Assembly: GCF_030053425.1 (NCBI RefSeq) | Contig: NZ_JASGBI010000001.1 | Span: 1,310,001-1,374,000 of the forward strand | Source of the DNA: Lysobacter stagni | Lineage (GTDB): Bacteria; Pseudomonadota; Gammaproteobacteria; Xanthomonadales; Xanthomonadaceae | DNA length: 64,000 bases | Direction: 5' to 3' | In this document: positions 61,229-64,000 of the stretch, piece by piece | Numbering within the stretch: position 1 is the first letter of the stretch | Layout of the letters: each line of letters opens with the position of its first letter | The notes under the pieces: generated by a model | What the model saw: only the letters and a program-made list of their open reading frames with translations | Databases searched by the model: none | Told to the model about the DNA's origin: nothing | Program-made: the position numbers and the translations under genes

Positions 61229-64000
61229 GCGTTCGTCTTGTCCTTGCGTGAGTCGCGGAACTGCGCGCCGTAACGCAGCGGGCGATCGTCGGCCTGGCCC
61301 ATGTCCAGCGGCGGGAACTGCGGGGAACTGGCGTCCACGTCCGCCACGCGCGTGATACGCACGCGCAGGTCGAACCACGCGGCCTGTCCGGTGACCGGGT
61401 CGGCGTTGGCGTAGTCGCCCTTGGGCGTGATGTCGGAGATGAGATGGTTCAGCAGGAAGCCCTTGCGGCCTTCCGGCGCATCCTTGTCCAGACGCCATGC
61501 ACCGCGACGCTTGCCGATGGCGTTCCACGTCCAGACCGTGTCGGGCTGTACGTTGGAAGCGAACTTCGCCTGCACGGTGATGCTGCCGAGGTGGGAGGTG
61601 ACCTGGATCCAGTCCTCGTCGGCGATTCCGTGGCGCGCGGCCGTGTCCGGATGCAGGTACAGCCAGTTGCGCGTGGCGATCTGCCGCAGCCACGCATTCT
61701 GCGAACCCCATGCGTGATACATGAACATCGGGCGCTGGGTGACGGCGCTGAGCGGGAAGGGATGGGGTTCCTGTCCTCCCGTCTCCGCGCGAGCGTCGCC
61801 CTCTCCCCATCCCTCTCCCGCCCGCGGGAGAGGGGGTGTGATGGCCGTGCGGGTCTGGCTTTGTTGAGCGTTTCCGCGGTCGGCGCCATATCCGCGGTCG
61901 ACCTGAGCCCCTTCCAGGGGCTCATACCAAATCGGTAGGGGGTCGAAATACGTCGCCACGCGCTCGCGATGCTCCGCCGGCGGCTGCACGGCGCCATGGC
62001 CTTGCGCGGCGAGCCGGAACTTCTGCATGGTCTCCGAGTACAGCTGCAGCACGATCGGGTCCGCGTGGCCGAGGAAGCCCATGCGCTGCGCCCAGTCGAG
62101 ATAGCCGCGATTGGCCATCTTGAAGTAGCGCGCGTGCTCGGGGATCTCGCTGCGCCAGAAGCCGCCGTTGTCGATGTACCGCTGCAGCTGTTGCGGATTG
62201 GGCTGGCCCTTCGCCTCGACCTCGCCGTGCGCGCCGCGCCAGCCGGCCAGCAGGCCCACGCCCGGCGCGCGCTCGTGTCGCACGATGTAGTCGGCGTAGT
62301 CGCGGTACTTCGGCGAACCGTCGTCGTTCACCAGGCCCGGCAACCCGAGTCGCGCGCCCAGATCGATCAGCACCGACTGGAAGCCGCGCACGTCGCGTCC
62401 TTCGCGTTGCTTCGCGGCATCCAGGACCGGATGGCGGATCGCGTCGCTGGCGCCGTCGGCGTCGGAGATCGGCCGGTCGAGCAGGCTGATTGCGTCGAAG
62501 CGTTCCAGGTAGGTCGTGTCGGGCAGCACGAGGTCCGCGTAGGCGACCATCTCCGAGGCGTACGCATCGGCATAGACGATGCGCGGGATGCGGTACTCGC
62601 CGGCGTCGTCCTTGTCGGTCAGCCACGCGATGGTCTGCGCGGTGTTCATCGACGAGTTCCAGCTCATGTTCGCCATGAACATCATCAGCGTGTCGATGCG
62701 GTACGGATCGCCCGCCCAGGCATTGCGGATGACGGTGTGCATCATCCCGTGCGCGGACAGCGGGTACGCCCACGAGAACGCATGGTCGATGCGTCGCGGG
62801 GCACCGTTGGCATCGACGACCAGGTCTTCCGGTGCGTGGACGAAGCCCAGCGGTGCGGCGTCCAGCACGCCGTTGGCCTGGCGCGCCTTGCCGGGGCGGT
62901 TCGGCGGCGGAATCGGCTTCGGGAACGGCGGCTGGTAACGGAACGAGCCCGGTGCATCCACCGCGCCCAGCAGCAGCTGCAGCACGTGCAGGGCGCGGCA
63001 GGTATGGAAGCCATTGCTGTGCGCGCTGATGCCGCGCATGGCGTGCATGGACACCGGGCGGCCCTGCATCTGCGCGTGCTCGCGGCCCCATGCGTCGGTC
63101 CACGGAATCGGCAGCGAGAACGCGCGGTCGAACGCGGCTTCAGTCAGTTCGCGTGCGATGCGGCGGATGGTATCGGCGGGAATGCCGCAGCGTTCGGCCA
63201 CGGCGTCGGGCGCGTATTGCGGATCGAGGTAGCGTTCGGCGACCAGATGGAACGACGGCACCGCGCGGCGGCCGTCGGGCAGCGCGTATTCACCGACCAC
63301 GCGCGGAGCGATGTCGATCGCGTCGGCGCGCGCGAATCCGCCGTCCGCCGTCGCGCACAGCGCGTGGCCCTGCGCATCGCGTGCGAACAGGCCGTCGTCC
63401 GCGCCGCCGGGATTGCGCACCACCAGCCAGTGCGCGTTGGTGTATCGCACCAGGTAGTCCAGGTCGATGCGGTCGGCCTTGAGCAGCTCGTGGATCAGCG
63501 CGAAGGCGAACAGGCCGTCGGTACCCGGGCGGATGCCGATCCACTCGTCGGCGATGGCGCCGTAGCCCGAGCGCACCGGGTTCACCGCGACGATCTTCGC
63601 GCCGCGGGCCTTCAACTTGCCCAGGCCCAGCTTGATCGGATTGGAGTCGTGGTCTTCGGCCACGCCCCACAGCATCAGGTACTGCGTGTGGTCCCAGTCG
63701 GGCTCGCCGAATTCCCAGAAGCTGCCGCCCAGCGAATACAGGCCACCGGCCGCCATGTTGACCGAGCAGAAACCGCCGTGCGCTGCGTAGTTCACCGTGC
63801 CGAACTGCTGCGCCCACCAGCCGGTCAGCGCCTGCGACTGGTCGCGACCGGTGAAGAAAGCCAGCTCGTCGGGATTGCGTTCGCGGATCGGCTTGAGCCA
63901 CGACGTCGCGATGTCCAGCGCCTCGTCCCATTCGATCTCGCGGAATTCGCCGGAACCGCGTTCGCCCACGCGCAGCAGTGGTTTGTCCAGCCGCGCCGGC
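61225..64000 (-). CDS. Molybdopterin oxidoreductase catalytic subunit (DMSO reductase family, SoeA-like), N-terminus outside the window
   Basis: At least 924 residues of a bis-MGD oxidoreductase; the frame is open to the right edge (RLDKPLLRVGERGSGEFREI precedes position 63930), so the N-terminal [4Fe-4S] motif is not seen. Visible are HGGFCSVNMAAGGLYSLGGS, NPVRSGYGAIADEWIGIRPG, RGISAHSNGFHTCRAL, PDTTYLERFD, and the C-terminal MGD domain (ITQRP-like VTQRPMFMYHAWGSQNAWLR). The partner set of iron-sulfur and DmsC-like subunits and overall likeness suggest a SoeABC-type sulfite dehydrogenase, with DMSO or polysulfide reductase as alternatives. About 45 residues between 61760 and 61905 look inserted and contain the core of an intergenic repeat read in frame (TPPLPRAGEGWGEG). 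A GTG at 63969 is not the true start. Confidence 0.9.
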   Translation of the reverse strand, partial: PARLDKPLLRVGERGSGEFREIEWDEALDIATSWLKPIRERNPDELAFFTGRDQSQALTGWWAQQFGTVNYAAHGGFCSVNMAAGGLYSLGGSFWEFGEPDWDHTQYLMLWGVAEDHDSNPIKLGLGKLKARGAKIVAVNPVRSGYGAIADEWIGIRPGTDGLFAFALIHELLKADRIDLDYLVRYTNAHWLVVRNPGGADDGLFARDAQGHALCATADGGFARADAIDIAPRVVGEYALPDGRRAVPSFHLVAERYLDPQYAPDAVAERCGIPADTIRRIARELTEAAFDRAFSLPIPWTDAWGREHAQMQGRPVSMHAMRGISAHSNGFHTCRALHVLQLLLGAVDAPGSFRYQPPFPKPIPPPNRPGKARQANGVLDAAPLGFVHAPEDLVVDANGAPRRIDHAFSWAYPLSAHGMMHTVIRNAWAGDPYRIDTLMMFMANMSWNSSMNTAQTIAWLTDKDDAGEYRIPRIVYADAYASEMVAYADLVLPDTTYLERFDAISLLDRPISDADGASDAIRHPVLDAAKQREGRDVRGFQSVLIDLGARLGLPGLVNDDGSPKYRDYADYIVRHERAPGVGLLAGWRGAHGEVEAKGQPNPQQLQRYIDNGGFWRSEIPEHARYFKMANRGYLDWAQRMGFLGHADPIVLQLYSETMQKFRLAAQGHGAVQPPAEHRERVATYFDPLPIWYEPLEGAQVDRGYGADRGNAQQSQTRTAITPPLPRAGEGWGEGDARAETGGQEPHPFPLSAVTQRPMFMYHAWGSQNAWLRQIATRNWLYLHPDTAARHGIADEDWIQVTSHLGSITVQAKFASNVQPDTVWTWNAIGKRRGAWRLDKDAPEGRKGFLLNHLISDITPKGDYANADPVTGQAAWFDLRVRITRVADVDASSPQFPPLDMGQADDRPLRYGAQFRDSRKDKTNA
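61797..61836. repeat. Repeat core inside the molybdoenzyme gene
   Basis: CCCTCTCCCG (61811-61820) and CGGGAGAGGG (61825-61834) form a ten-base stem with a four-base loop. The same CCCTCTCCC/GGGAGAGGG arms end both family-2 repeats at 24726-24860 and 58363-58483. Here the element is inside a coding frame and adds residues rather than breaking the gene. Confidence 0.75.

Overview
The window looks like a chromosome segment of a gammaproteobacterium of the Xanthomonadaceae type (Lysobacter, Luteimonas or Pseudoxanthomonas-like). The evidence is very high GC, long TonB-dependent receptors placed in polysaccharide-utilisation loci, a LacI-type palindrome resembling the Xanthomonas xyl-box, and intergenic dyad repeats of the kind common in that family. 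The genus is inference. Coding density is high, with many 1-14 base overlaps. The only gene-free stretch longer than 300 bases is 11699-12085, a divergent regulatory region. I saw no rRNA, tRNA, CRISPR array, insertion sequence or prophage.

1-18474: glucuronoxylan locus. A minus-strand block (hexuronate transporter, secreted GH10 xylanase, GH115 alpha-glucuronidase, uronate isomerase UxaC, GH2 enzyme, SMP-30 lactonase) is divergent from a plus-strand block (TonB-dependent receptor, GPH sugar symporter, cytoplasmic GH43, aldose 1-epimerase). UxuB is cut by the left edge. Two palindromes with the core TAGCGCTA lie between the divergent blocks. Together they cleave xylan outside the cell, import the products, hydrolyse them to xylose and send glucuronate to 2-keto-3-deoxygluconate (KDG).

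18631-22219: a KdpD/KdpE two-component pair without kdpFABC beside it, and a small basic protein.

22373-40956: pectin locus. A nine-gene minus-strand run (hydratase-like protein, TRAP transporter PQM, secreted GH43, LacI regulator, KduI, KduD, secreted cupin) is followed by two pectate lyases, a rhamnogalacturonan acetylesterase, a pectinesterase, a second TonB-dependent receptor and the KdgK-Eda pair. KdgK and Eda also serve the glucuronate branch of the xylan locus. A shared box, ACCGGTGTCA or close to it, occurs in three intergenic control regions of this locus.

41125-46711: an HU-like protein with a lysine/alanine tail, then a molybdenum hydroxylase module: MocA-like and XdhC-like maturation proteins divergent from a two-subunit Tat-exported oxidoreductase and a diheme lipoprotein cytochrome.

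46716-54024: a czcI-C-B-A-type metal efflux operon and a divergent lipoprotein with a TonB C-terminal domain. 54068-59147: carboxylesterase, AlgR-like regulator, SDR/DoxX-like fusion, DUF2269 membrane protein, HemC, and a beta-barrel-like protein. 59252-64000: a DMSO-reductase-family complex (catalytic subunit cut by the right edge, a 71-residue membrane protein, iron-sulfur subunit, DmsC-like anchor). Its catalytic subunit carries an in-frame insertion containing the core of an intergenic repeat.
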